A stretch of DNA of 64,000 bases from an uncultured Verrucomicrobiota bacterium (lineage in GTDB: Bacteria; Verrucomicrobiota; Verrucomicrobiia; Limisphaerales; UBA9464): assembly GCA_903907995.1 (NCBI GenBank), contig CAIVQH010000057.1, forward strand, positions 18,911 through 82,910, read 5' to 3'. The notes beneath the pieces are model-generated. The model was not told the DNA's origin, did not search any database, and saw only the letters and a program-made list of their open reading frames with translations. Below, in pieces: positions 27,747 through 36,019 of the stretch (position 1 is the first letter of the stretch; every line of letters starts with the position of its first letter). Made by a program: the position numbers and the translations under genes.

Positions 27747-28744
27747 TCACGCGAACCGCACTCTGGCTCGGACTGCTTGCACTGGTGCTGACCTTTTCCA
27801 GTACGGCCCAGCCGGCTGTCGTGACCAACGATGCGCCTACCGTGCTGCTGGTGGTGGGGGCTCCTGGCGAGGCGGAGTTCGCGACCAATTTCGTCCGTCA
27901 GGCGAGCCTGTGGGAGGCTGTCTGCACCCGGGCCGGGGCGAAGCGGATCACAATCGGCCTGGACGAAGGTGCCTCCACCAACGACCTCGAACGCCTCCGA
28001 CAGGCCTTTGAGGCCGAGCCCAAAGACGGCCCTTCCGAACTTTGGCTGGTGCTCATCGGGCACGGCACGTTCGACGGGCAGGAGGCGAAATTCAACCTGC
28101 GCGGCCCGGATCTCTCCGTCACGAATCTGGCGCTCTGGCTGAAGCCGTTCCACCGGCCCGTGGCAGTAATCAACACCGCCTCGGCCAGTGCGCCGTTCAT
28201 CAAGCCGCTGTCCGGCACGAACCGCGTCATCGTCACCGCCACCCGCAGCGGGAACGAACAGAACTTTACCCGCTTTGGCCAGATGCTGGCCGAGGCGATC
28301 ACCGATCCGCAGGGGGATCTGGATCAGGACGGTCAGACGTCGCTGCTGGAGGCGTTCCTCAGTGCCGCCGCGCGCGTGGCGGAGTTTTACAAGACCGAGG
28401 GCCGTCTCGCGACGGAGCATGCGCTCATCGACGACAATGGCGACGGACTGGGCACGCCGGTGGACTGGTTCCGGGGCACGCGCGCCACGAAGAAGGCCAA
28501 GGACGGACTTTCCCTCGATGGCCTGCGGGCAAACCAGTTTCACCTCGTGCGGAGTGTGGAAGAGCAGGCGCTCTCGGCCGCCGACCGGGCGAAACGCGAT
28601 GAGCTGGAGCTGGCGGTTGCCCATCTCCGCGAGAATCGTCCGCCGATGCCGGGTGACGATTACTACCGGCAGTTGGAGTCGCTGCTGGTCGAACTGGGCC
28701 GGCTATACGAGCGGACTTCGCCCTTGCCGGCGGCTCAGCGTTGA
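27743..28744 (+). CDS. Caspase-fold (C13/C14-like) secreted protein without catalytic Cys
   Basis: 333 residues with a signal peptide (about 1-24). The fold is suggested by the strand LWLVLIGHG, which has the His-Gly pair (His107, Gly108), and by the next strand RPVAVINTASASAPF. There legumain/caspase relatives carry Cys, and here Thr145-Ala146-Ser147 appear instead. A DLDQDGQTSLLEAF segment near residue 195 resembles a calcium-loop pattern. It is probably an inactive protease-like domain used for binding. It is the last gene of the locus, coupled to the VWA/GATase gene by ATGA, and convergent with the kinase gene 12 bp away. Confidence 0.75.
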   Translation: MITRTALWLGLLALVLTFSSTAQPAVVTNDAPTVLLVVGAPGEAEFATNFVRQASLWEAVCTRAGAKRITIGLDEGASTNDLERLRQAFEAEPKDGPSELWLVLIGHGTFDGQEAKFNLRGPDLSVTNLALWLKPFHRPVAVINTASASAPFIKPLSGTNRVIVTATRSGNEQNFTRFGQMLAEAITDPQGDLDQDGQTSLLEAFLSAAARVAEFYKTEGRLATEHALIDDNGDGLGTPVDWFRGTRATKKAKDGLSLDGLRANQFHLVRSVEEQALSAADRAKRDELELAVAHLRENRPPMPGDDYYRQLESLLVELGRLYERTSPLPAAQR

Positions 28745-28755
28745 CGCCCGCCGGC

Positions 28756-31209
28756 TCACCAGCCGAAACCCAGCGTTTCCAGCCGTTCCTTCAGGCGTGG
28801 CAAATTCCATTCCTGCACGCTGCCATCGGCCAGGTGGACGTGGACCCAGGCGGCATTCTTTGAGCGGGCGACGCCTTTGATTTCGCCAGCGGCGGGCAGT
28901 TGTACCGGCCCGTTGGTGCCCGTATCCGCCCAGACCCCATGCACATCGAGCCGAAGGCCGTCCGCCGTGTTGGTGGAGAGGGGCAGGGCCTTGTCCTTCG
29001 GCGGCAGGAAGTGAACGACATCGCGCGGACTCGCGAATTCCCAGAGCGTGGCGTGGGTCTGGCTGGCGGAGTACGCGGCCAGTTGCCGACCCGTCGGTGA
29101 CAGATCGACCCGCTCCGCCGGCAGGCTGATGTCGATGAGCTGGCGTTTCGTGGGCAGATCCCACAAGCGCACGTGACCGTCGGCGCCGGTCGTGGCGAGC
29201 AGATGTCCGCTGTCATCCACACTCATGCCGGAAACGCCGCCGAAGCCGGGAGCCAGGGAGTCCAGGTCGCCGGTGGCGGTGTCGATCACCAGGATTTCCC
29301 GGCGGGTGCTGCAGATCAGATGGCGGGCGTCGATCTGCCAGGTGAATGCCAGCGGCAGGTCGCTCAGCGGGTACGTCTCGACCACGCTGCCGAGCGCGAA
29401 ATCCACCAGGGCCACGGCCGGCGGCTGGGTGATCAGCGCCGCGATGCGCCGGTCACTGGGCGACCACGCAAACCGGCTGTACGGGCCGGGCAGCGTGATG
29501 GAGCGCTTCTGGCCCATGTCCGACGTGGGTGAAAGCGTCAGCGTGGTTTCCGGCATGTCGGGCAGATGGAAGGTGTAGGCCACCATCTTGCCCTCGGAAT
29601 TGTACGCCGCGTGGTTGGGCGCGTTGATGCGTCCCCTCCAGGACCAGGCTCCCGTGCCCGGATCGCAGCGGCGGAACCGGAAGGTGTTGTCATTGGCGAG
29701 GAGGACCAGCCAGTTGCCGTTCGCGGAGAATTCGATGAACCGCTCGACGGGCCAGATCTCCCGGTCGTGGTGGAACAGCTCCACGTGATCGCGCAGGGAC
29801 CGGAAGGAAACCGTGCCATCCGGCAGGGCGGTCACGTAGCGGTCACGCTGGAAATCCACGAGCAACGGGGCGGCGGGTCCGGGCGGCTTCCAGGTCAGCG
29901 GACGCAGATCGGCCGCCGCCAGGGCGAACACCGCCTCCTGCCGGAGTTCTGGCAGGGGGTAGATGGCCTGCGCCTTGGCGAGCAGGTCGAGTGCCGTCGT
30001 GCGCCAGCCGGGCTGGGCTTCACCGCGCAGTCGCCTGACCTGCGCGAGCAGTTCTGCCGCCGTCTGCTTCGGCGTGGCGGTCGGGGACGGGGCGGAGGTG
30101 CCAGTCCGTTGGGCGCGAGGCCAGGCGGTCGCGGCAAAAATGACGAGACCCAGGACGGCCAGGGCGGGCAGGACCACGCGCAGGCCCAGCGCACGGCGGC
30201 GGGCCTGCCGGCGCGAGGCCTTCACCGACTTGCCGGCCTGCAGCAGGGCGAGATCGGCGACGAGATCTTCCGCCGAAGCGTAGCGCTGGTGCGGGTTGGC
30301 GGCGCAGGCCTTCACGATGATCGCGTTCAGCTCCAATAGGCCCGAATTCGCTGAGAGATCGAGATCATCGAGCGGCAGGGCGGGGAATTCCTTCCGGTCG
30401 CGGCCGGTGGCGGCCTCGTAAAGCACCTTGCCCAGACTGTAGATGTCGGCGGTCGGCGTGCCGGAACCTTCCGGCGGGATGAAACCTTCCGTGCCGACGA
30501 AAGAACCGGTGTCATCCGCCGCCGTGACCAGCCCGATGTCGGCGAATTTCACCGTGCCGCCGACGAAGATGATGTTCGAGGGCTTGATGTCGCGGTGGAC
30601 CAGCCCGGCTTCGTGCAGGTGGGCCAGAGCCAGGGCCAACGAGTGGAAGATTTCCACGCATTGGGTGGCCGGCAGCCGTTTCCCCGCGGCCAATTCGGCG
30701 GCGAGAGTGCGGGGAGAATAGTCCGCCGGGTCAAAGGTGGCGGGCACCGGGGGGTCGGAGGGACGGCCCTTGGCCCTCAGATTCTGGGTCTTCGCCTTGG
30801 GGTTCGACTGCTTGGGCTTCGGTTCGGCGCCTTCCTTGGGCACGGGGTCCGCCAGCTCCATCACGTAGTAGAAGTAGCCGTCGGTGTCGTTACGGCCCAC
30901 CTGGAGGATATCCACCAGACCCTCGTGCGAACGGGAGACCGGCTCAAAGCGTTGGATGCCATGGAATTCCCGCTCGAACGGGCGCGGTGAATCGAAGTCC
31001 GCGCGGAAGACCACTTTCGCGGCGCGCATCGTTCCGAGAACGCTCCGGGCGAGCCAAACTTCGCCGTAACTAACGCGGCCAATGAGCCGCAACAGTTCGT
31101 GATCAGGGATGACGGGGGTGACGTTCAAATGGTGCGACGGCTTCCGGGGAACCCGTTGCGCCGGAGAGACAACACATTCGCCGCCCCGATTTGAATGCGG
31201 AAGTTGCAC
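28756..31209 (-). CDS. Ser/Thr protein kinase with WD40 repeats
   Basis: 817 residues. The kinase domain spans about 34-330: a P-loop-like IGRVSYGEVW where the central Gly is Val, Lys65, HRDIKPSN (205-212) and DIG (224-226) in place of DFG. A low-complexity Lys/Pro/Ala insert sits at 125-153. A transmembrane helix lies near 345-365, and the C-terminal half is a WD40-type propeller. It is a membrane-anchored signalling kinase, presumably sensing an envelope signal. The start is GTG at 31209, 21 bp after the sigma gene; a TTG at 31128 matches the usual family N terminus and is a good alternative. Confidence 0.88.
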   Translation of the reverse strand: MQLPHSNRGGECVVSPAQRVPRKPSHHLNVTPVIPDHELLRLIGRVSYGEVWLARSVLGTMRAAKVVFRADFDSPRPFEREFHGIQRFEPVSRSHEGLVDILQVGRNDTDGYFYYVMELADPVPKEGAEPKPKQSNPKAKTQNLRAKGRPSDPPVPATFDPADYSPRTLAAELAAGKRLPATQCVEIFHSLALALAHLHEAGLVHRDIKPSNIIFVGGTVKFADIGLVTAADDTGSFVGTEGFIPPEGSGTPTADIYSLGKVLYEAATGRDRKEFPALPLDDLDLSANSGLLELNAIIVKACAANPHQRYASAEDLVADLALLQAGKSVKASRRQARRRALGLRVVLPALAVLGLVIFAATAWPRAQRTGTSAPSPTATPKQTAAELLAQVRRLRGEAQPGWRTTALDLLAKAQAIYPLPELRQEAVFALAAADLRPLTWKPPGPAAPLLVDFQRDRYVTALPDGTVSFRSLRDHVELFHHDREIWPVERFIEFSANGNWLVLLANDNTFRFRRCDPGTGAWSWRGRINAPNHAAYNSEGKMVAYTFHLPDMPETTLTLSPTSDMGQKRSITLPGPYSRFAWSPSDRRIAALITQPPAVALVDFALGSVVETYPLSDLPLAFTWQIDARHLICSTRREILVIDTATGDLDSLAPGFGGVSGMSVDDSGHLLATTGADGHVRLWDLPTKRQLIDISLPAERVDLSPTGRQLAAYSASQTHATLWEFASPRDVVHFLPPKDKALPLSTNTADGLRLDVHGVWADTGTNGPVQLPAAGEIKGVARSKNAAWVHVHLADGSVQEWNLPRLKERLETLGFGW

Positions 31210-31230
31210 CTTATTCCGCTTGCTTCCGGG

Positions 31231-31866
31231 CTAGGCCAGCCGCTCCTCGATCTGGGCCAGTTCCCGGCGCAGCAGGCTGCCGATCCGATGACGGGCCAGA
31301 TACACCTGCATGCGGCTGACTCCAAGGGCCTCGGCCACCTTCGCGACGGGCCAGCCGCGCAGCACATAGAGGTCGAACATCTGGAACTGTTCCGGCTTCA
31401 CCCGCCGTTTCACGCGCTCGATCGCGGCCCCGTGGAGGTGGGATTTCCATTCGGCCTCCCAGATCGCGTCGAGTTCGCGGCTCTGGGCGTCGGGCAGCTC
31501 GGCAACTTCCTCGGCCACACCGGGATCATCGAGGCTGGCCCGGCGGGCTTCGCCGGTGCGGTAGCGTCGGCGCAGGGCGTCGGCGATGCGGCGCTTGGTG
31601 ATCTGCAGCAGCCAGCCCTTGAAGGTTCCCTGGGCGCGGTCGTACCGGAATCCGGGCATCTGCTTGGCGACGGAAATGATCGTCTCCTGCACCACATCCT
31701 GCGCCGCCGCATCGTCCAGGCCGGCTTTGAGCGCGGTGTCGAAGATCAGCCGCCAGTACGTCTCAAAAAATTCGCGCCAGCTGTCCTGGGCCTCCCACGA
31801 TTTCAGTCGGGAGAGCAGGCTTTGGCGGGTGGGCAAAAAAACATCCGGCGAACCATCACTGCGCAT
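31231..31866 (-). CDS. ECF RNA polymerase sigma factor
   Basis: 211 residues. Region 2 carries DAAAQDVVQETIISVAKQMP followed by FKGWLLQITKRRIADALRRR, and region 4 carries VAKVAEALGVSRMQVYLARHR. The N-terminal PTRQSLLSRLKSWEAQDSW block is typical of sigma factors paired with Ser/Thr kinases in Planctomycetes and Verrucomicrobiota. The ATG at 31866 is preferred to a TTG 13 codons upstream. The kinase gene follows directly, so the two are likely one regulatory unit, with kinase activity controlling or responding to sigma activity. A repeat element lies just upstream. Confidence 0.88.
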   Translation of the reverse strand: MRSDGSPDVFLPTRQSLLSRLKSWEAQDSWREFFETYWRLIFDTALKAGLDDAAAQDVVQETIISVAKQMPGFRYDRAQGTFKGWLLQITKRRIADALRRRYRTGEARRASLDDPGVAEEVAELPDAQSRELDAIWEAEWKSHLHGAAIERVKRRVKPEQFQMFDLYVLRGWPVAKVAEALGVSRMQVYLARHRIGSLLRRELAQIEERLA

Positions 31867-31926
31867 CTCGGGGTGGATTCGTCCCGGCTGGGAGGCTTTT
31901 TTCAACGAAGTTGCATGTTGTTGCTG

Positions 31927-32013
31927 AAGGAGCAGGGGAGAAAGGGAGAAAGGGAGCAGGGGTGATGAAGTACTCGCTCCCTGCTCCCTCGCACCCCTGC
32001 CCCTTTCTCCCCC
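31927..32013. repeat. GGGAGAAA/GGGAGCAG inverted array
   Basis: The left arm (31927-31964) is purine-rich with GGGAGAAA repeated twice and GGAGCAGGGG flanks. The right arm (31976-32013) is its approximate inverted copy, CTCCCTGCTCCCT then CCCCTGCCCCTTTCTCCCC. It lies between the divergently transcribed sigma gene and the ABC transporter. Confidence 0.85.
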
Positions 32014-32095
32014 GCCTCCTCCTCATGGGCGTTGGATTTCCCGGGCCAACTTCCACTCGCTTCCTTTCTCCGCGCAGGGATAGCGTTGCCGCCGA

Positions 32096-33043
32096 ATGAG
32101 CGACCTGCTCCTGGACGCCCAACAGCTGGTCAAGCGGTTCGGGCCGCGCACGGCGGTGGATGGCGTGTCTTTCACGCTGCGACGGGGCGAGGCCGTCGGC
32201 CTGTTGGGGCCGAACGGTGCCGGCAAAACCACGACCATCTCCATGCTGTCCGGCCTGTTGTTGCCTGATGGCGGTGAGGTCCGGCTGGGCGGTCAGCCCA
32301 TTACCGGCGATACCGATCCGCGCAAGCGCCTGCTCGGTTTGGTGCCGCAGGAGCTGGCGCTCTACGAGGAGCTGACGGCCCGGGACAACCTTGAATTCTT
32401 CGGGGCGCTCTACGATCTCGCCGGGGCGGCGCTGGCCACGGCGGCGGAGTCGGCCCTGAAGTTCGTCGGCCTGGCGGAACGCCGGGGCGACAAGGTGAAG
32501 ACCTTTTCCGGTGGCATGAAGCGGCGGCTGAACCTGGCGGTCGCGCTTCTGCACGATCCCCAACTGCTGCTGCTCGACGAGCCGACCGTCGGGGTGGACC
32601 CGCAGAGCCGCAACGCCATCTTCGACAATGTCGAGGAACTGCGCCGGCGCGGTAAGACGATCCTCTACACGACGCACTACATGGAAGAGGTGGAGCGCCT
32701 TTGCGATCGGGTCATCATCATGGATCACGGACGGATCGTCGCGGATGACACACTCAGCGGGCTGAAGCAGCGCCGCACCAGCGCGGACCGTGTTTTCTGC
32801 GAGCTCGTGGAAGTCCGCGACGGCAGTTGGCTGGCCGGGTTGGAGGGAATCGCCGGGATCTCGCGGGCCGAACTCGCCGGCACGCGGTTGACGCTCCATG
32901 TCACCGACCTGCATGGCGGCCTGGGCCGGGCGCTGGAACACCTGCGCCGCGTGGACGTCGTGGTCGCCTCCGTCGAGTCCCAAAGCCCCAGCCTCGAAGA
33001 CATCTTTCTGGAACTTACCGGCCGCTCGCTCCGCGATGGTTGA
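32096..33043 (+). CDS. ABC transporter ATP-binding protein
   Basis: 315 residues of the DrrA/NatA type. Walker [10 protein letters not shown] (38-46), signature FSGGM (136-140, preceding KRRLNLA), Walker B LLLLDEP with Asp160-Glu161, and a C-terminal extension of about 90 residues are all present. It energises export through the ABC-2 permease encoded 152 bp downstream. The substrate is unknown: drug, lipid or polymer are all possible. The ATG at 32096 is well placed. Confidence 0.95.
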   Translation: MSDLLLDAQQLVKRFGPRTAVDGVSFTLRRGEAVGLLGPNGAGKTTTISMLSGLLLPDGGEVRLGGQPITGDTDPRKRLLGLVPQELALYEELTARDNLEFFGALYDLAGAALATAAESALKFVGLAERRGDKVKTFSGGMKRRLNLAVALLHDPQLLLLDEPTVGVDPQSRNAIFDNVEELRRRGKTILYTTHYMEEVERLCDRVIIMDHGRIVADDTLSGLKQRRTSADRVFCELVEVRDGSWLAGLEGIAGISRAELAGTRLTLHVTDLHGGLGRALEHLRRVDVVVASVESQSPSLEDIFLELTGRSLRDG

Positions 33044-33050
33044 ACGGGTT

Positions 33051-33188
33051 GGGAGATAGGAGATGGGAGCTGGCAGCTAGGTGATATGGATGAACACAAA
33101 CAAAACCGCTTCATCGGGAAGTTCGCGCGCCAAAACTCCACGACGACCGGTGGGCAAACCCAACTTCCATCTCCCAACTCCGATCTCC
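33051..33188. repeat. GGAGATGGGAG inverted repeat between ABC genes
   Basis: Arms at 33051-33072 and 33166-33188 are inverted copies with 18 of 22 matches, built from heptamer-like GGGAGAT units. They flank a 93-bp centre. The element separates the two genes of one transporter. The same unit is found in frame inside mfd at 63425-63447 (18 of 21 to the left arm). Confidence 0.85.
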
Positions 33189-33195
33189 TTTTAAA

Positions 33196-34521
33196 ATGCG
33201 CCAACTGCTCGCCCTCATCCGGCTCGACCTCAAGCTGTTCCTCTGCGACCGCCGGGCGCTGATCATGCTGTTCATCGTGCCCATCGGCCTGGCGTCGTTC
33301 ATGGGCTCGGTGTTCAGCAACTCGGGCGGCAAGTCTTCCGTGGGGGGCGGCATGGGCATCCTGCTCGTGGATCAGGACGTCTCCGCCGTATCCCGGGGCG
33401 TGGTGGACGCGTTTGCGAACGACCCGACGTTCCGCGTGACGGTCACCAACGAGGCCGCCGCGCGCGACATGGTCCTGAATGGCAAACGTCCGCTCGCCGT
33501 GGTGCTGCCGGCCGGCTTCGGGGCCGACGCGTTGCCCGGCCTGTTCGACACGAATCGCAAGCCGGTCATCACGCTGCTTCACGACCCGTCGCGGAGCATG
33601 GAACGCTCCATGGTCGAGGGGATGCTGGTGCCGAAGGTGATCCAGGCCGTCGCCCAAAACGGCCTGAGTGCCGATCTGGGACGGGATTTCATCCGGCGCG
33701 GACTGACGAACCTGGACCGGGCCACCCAGGTCGGCGCCCGTGACCAGCAACTCTACCGCAGCATGATGGAGCGGGCGGACGAGTTTCTCGCGACGCGGAC
33801 GAACCGGTCGCTTTTCGGCTCGGCCAAAGGGCCAACCACCGGCTCTCCGGCAAAGGAGTTCAACCTGCCGCTGCCGTTCGTCACCAAGGCCGAGGCGCTG
33901 GTTAAGAACACGAAGTCGGAATACAACGGCTACGCGCACGCCTTTGCCGGGATGAGTCTGCAGTTTGTGCTCATGTCGTTGTTGGAGAGCTCGGTAGGAC
34001 TCCTGCGTGAGCGTGAATCGGGGATGTTCCGCCGGCTACGGGCGGCCCCGCTGTCGCGCGGCACACTGCTATTGGCGAAGGGATTGAGCTACGCCATCAT
34101 CGGGCTGCTGTCGCTGGGCGGCTGCTTTGCGTTTGCCATGGTGGTGTTTGGCGTGCGGATCAACGGCAGCTGGCCAGGTTTCATACTCTGCCTCGTGCTG
34201 ACGTCGCTGATGTCGGCCGCCCTCGGCCTGGCCCTGGCGGCACTGGGGCGCACGCCGGCCGGCACGCGCGGCATCGGCATCGCCGTGGTGCTGCTGCTCC
34301 TGATGGTCGGCGGGGCGTGGGTGCCCACCTTCATCCTCCCGCGCTGGCTGCAATCGGCGGCGCTGGTGACCCCCACGCGCTGGGCGCTGGACAGTCTCGA
34401 CGCGATGACCTGGCGTGGGCTTGGGTTTGATGCGGCGCTGGCCCCAGCGGGGGTCATGCTCGGCTTCATCGCGCTGTTCGCGACGATCACGTGGCTGCGC
34501 TTCCGCTGGACGGCGGAATGA
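33196..34521 (+). CDS. ABC-2 type transporter permease
   Basis: 441 residues. One helix near the N terminus (about 15-35) is followed by a large extracytoplasmic domain (40-245) with a VWA-free alpha/beta fold and conserved FTVTNEAAARD-like segments. Five or six helices (about 250-435) then end in an ABC-2 membrane domain with ESGMFRRLRAAPLSRGTLL. This layout matches ABC-2 permeases such as YhgE/YbhR relatives. It pairs with the ATPase upstream. The stop lies 3 bp from the stop of the convergent gene. Confidence 0.93.
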   Translation: MRQLLALIRLDLKLFLCDRRALIMLFIVPIGLASFMGSVFSNSGGKSSVGGGMGILLVDQDVSAVSRGVVDAFANDPTFRVTVTNEAAARDMVLNGKRPLAVVLPAGFGADALPGLFDTNRKPVITLLHDPSRSMERSMVEGMLVPKVIQAVAQNGLSADLGRDFIRRGLTNLDRATQVGARDQQLYRSMMERADEFLATRTNRSLFGSAKGPTTGSPAKEFNLPLPFVTKAEALVKNTKSEYNGYAHAFAGMSLQFVLMSLLESSVGLLRERESGMFRRLRAAPLSRGTLLLAKGLSYAIIGLLSLGGCFAFAMVVFGVRINGSWPGFILCLVLTSLMSAALGLALAALGRTPAGTRGIGIAVVLLLLMVGGAWVPTFILPRWLQSAALVTPTRWALDSLDAMTWRGLGFDAALAPAGVMLGFIALFATITWLRFRWTAE

Positions 34522-34524
34522 AGT

Positions 34525-35247
34525 TCAGCCGAGAGCCCGCAGTTCGGAGCGCAGCTCGCTGGTGAGGCTCAAGCCTGATTCCAGTGTGACGACGCCGGGT
34601 AACAGGGGCAGGGCTCGCATCGCCCGGGTGAAGTCGAGATCAGGGCAGAGCGCCGCCAGCTCGTCATAGCTCACCCGCCCCGTCCGTTCGGCGAGCACGG
34701 CCAAAATCTGGGCGAGCCCGGCTGTGTCCGCCATGCGCAACCGGGCACTTTCGCGGAGCAAACCCCAGCCACCGAACAGCAACCGCGGCCCGGTGAAAAG
34801 GATGTCGGTGATCATCCGCGAGGACGCCTGCGGAAAGAGCAGCAGCATGAACGGGGAACCACCATGAATCCCGGCGGCTCCGGCAATTCCCCGCGCCTGG
34901 GCATAGGTCGCGAGCTGGCCTTGGAACGGGGAGCTGGCGTCGGATTCGGCGGGCTCGGCGAAGTGGAACGGCTCGGTCCGCAGGTAACCGATCACCAGGA
35001 CCAGGAGGAACCCGCCGGCCAGCCAGAGCCGCGTGAAATGGCGGAGTTTGAAGTGGCCGCCGGTGAAAATGGACACCACCGCATCCACGGTCTCCTGCGC
35101 CAGATAGACCACGGCGTAGGCGAACCAGAACGTGAGGAAGAGCACCAGCAGTCCGCCGAGGATGGCGAGCGGACTGATGACCACGCAGACATTGGCATCA
35201 CGCCGGAAGCGTCGTTGCAGCCATTGGTCGATGGCAGAAGCAACCAT
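34525..35247 (-). CDS. Hypothetical membrane protein with winged-helix-like C terminus
   Basis: 240 residues. Two helices (about 22-50, 74-89) are followed by a soluble C-terminal region, of which 175-235 (DTAGLAQILAVLAERTGRVS then YDELAALC) looks helical and resembles a small helix-turn-helix-type domain. I do not recognise the family. The Arg-rich N terminus suggests a cytoplasmic N end. It is convergent with the ABC permease and 51 bp upstream of the zinc-ribbon gene in transcription terms. Function is unknown. Confidence 0.7.
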   Translation of the reverse strand: MVASAIDQWLQRRFRRDANVCVVISPLAILGGLLVLFLTFWFAYAVVYLAQETVDAVVSIFTGGHFKLRHFTRLWLAGGFLLVLVIGYLRTEPFHFAEPAESDASSPFQGQLATYAQARGIAGAAGIHGGSPFMLLLFPQASSRMITDILFTGPRLLFGGWGLLRESARLRMADTAGLAQILAVLAERTGRVSYDELAALCPDLDFTRAMRALPLLPGVVTLESGLSLTSELRSELRALG

Positions 35248-35298
35248 GCGCGGAGATTTCCGAGGGATGGACGGGGCGTCGAGGCCGAAACGAACGGA

Positions 35299-35511
35299 CT
35301 ACTTCGCCATGAACCAGTGGATGTAGCCGCAATGATCGCAGACGAGGACGCTGACCTGGCGATCGGCCCACTCCGGGTTCATGGTCGTGCTGAGGGAGAT
35401 GTCCACATGCGAACGCCGCTTGTGGAAGGACTCGCACTGGCACATGAGGCATTTCAGCCGGTGGCCATCGACTTCCGCGTGGGTGGGTTCCGTTTTCAGC
35501 GCTATCGTCAT
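35299..35511 (-). CDS. Small zinc-ribbon protein
   Basis: 70 residues. Two Cys pairs, CLMC near the N terminus and CDHC near the C terminus (VLVCDHCGYIHWFM), form a plausible zinc ribbon, with an additional CES Cys between. Such small ribbons are often nucleic-acid- or protein-binding adaptors; no function can be assigned. The ATG at 35511 is chosen over an ATG 14 codons upstream because residues before it are low quality. It is probably co-transcribed with the downstream membrane protein gene. Confidence 0.7.
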   Translation of the reverse strand: MTIALKTEPTHAEVDGHRLKCLMCQCESFHKRRSHVDISLSTTMNPEWADRQVSVLVCDHCGYIHWFMAK

Positions 35512-35700
35512 GACGGCAGGGGGTTGTGGCCGAGGGTACAGCGATCTGGGCACACTTCCTCCGCAGAGAAGGGGGCTCGCCGTATCCGGGCTGAGTTCAT
35601 GGGGACGGGGAAGTGATACACGGTCCGGGCGGGATGGGAAGCGCGGAGAATGGTTATCCGGCAGGGTCGTCGCATTTCCGCGCGAGAGTTCGTTCCCATC

Positions 35701-35777
35701 CTGCTCTTGATCATGAGCAGGAGCAGGAGCAGGACCGAGATGGGCGATTAGGATTATGATTAAGATTACGATTAGGA
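35701..35777. repeat. GAGCAG/GATTAC composite repeat, second copy
   Basis: CTGCTCTTGATCATGAGCAG, then GGAGCA hexamers, then GATTAGGATTATGATTAAGATT-like units. It is the counterpart of the element at 8819-8900. The rest of the 508-bp gap (35512-36019) shows no further structure I can support apart from a 31-codon ORF. Confidence 0.8.
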
Positions 35778-35838
35778 CAGAGTCCGGTAGCCGCAGGCTT
35801 GACTTCGGCCCCGGAAACCCAGACCACTACCGCCCGTA

Positions 35839-35934
35839 ATGAACCGCGCGTTGTTCGCCCTATCTGCAGCAGCTCTGGCCGCCCTGGCCCGAGCCGCCGC
35901 CGCCGCGCCGGTTGGCCGTCTCCCTCGCCTCTAA
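35839..35934 (+). other. 31-codon ORF resembling an isolated signal peptide
   Basis: ATG to TAA encoding 31 residues: MNRALFALSAAALAALARAA followed by Ala-rich sequence and PVGRLPRL. The hydrophobic Ala/Leu core after an Arg looks like a signal peptide with little or nothing after it. It could be a genuine small peptide, a broken secreted-protein gene, or chance in GC-rich DNA. No ribosome binding site stands out. Confidence 0.25.
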
Positions 35935-36019
35935 ACTGAACTGAGTGCGAACGCAGACGGCCCGTGGGAATCCGCTTCCCGCGCGCCCTCCCGTTCGCTT
36001 TCCTCCCCCGAACCATCAC

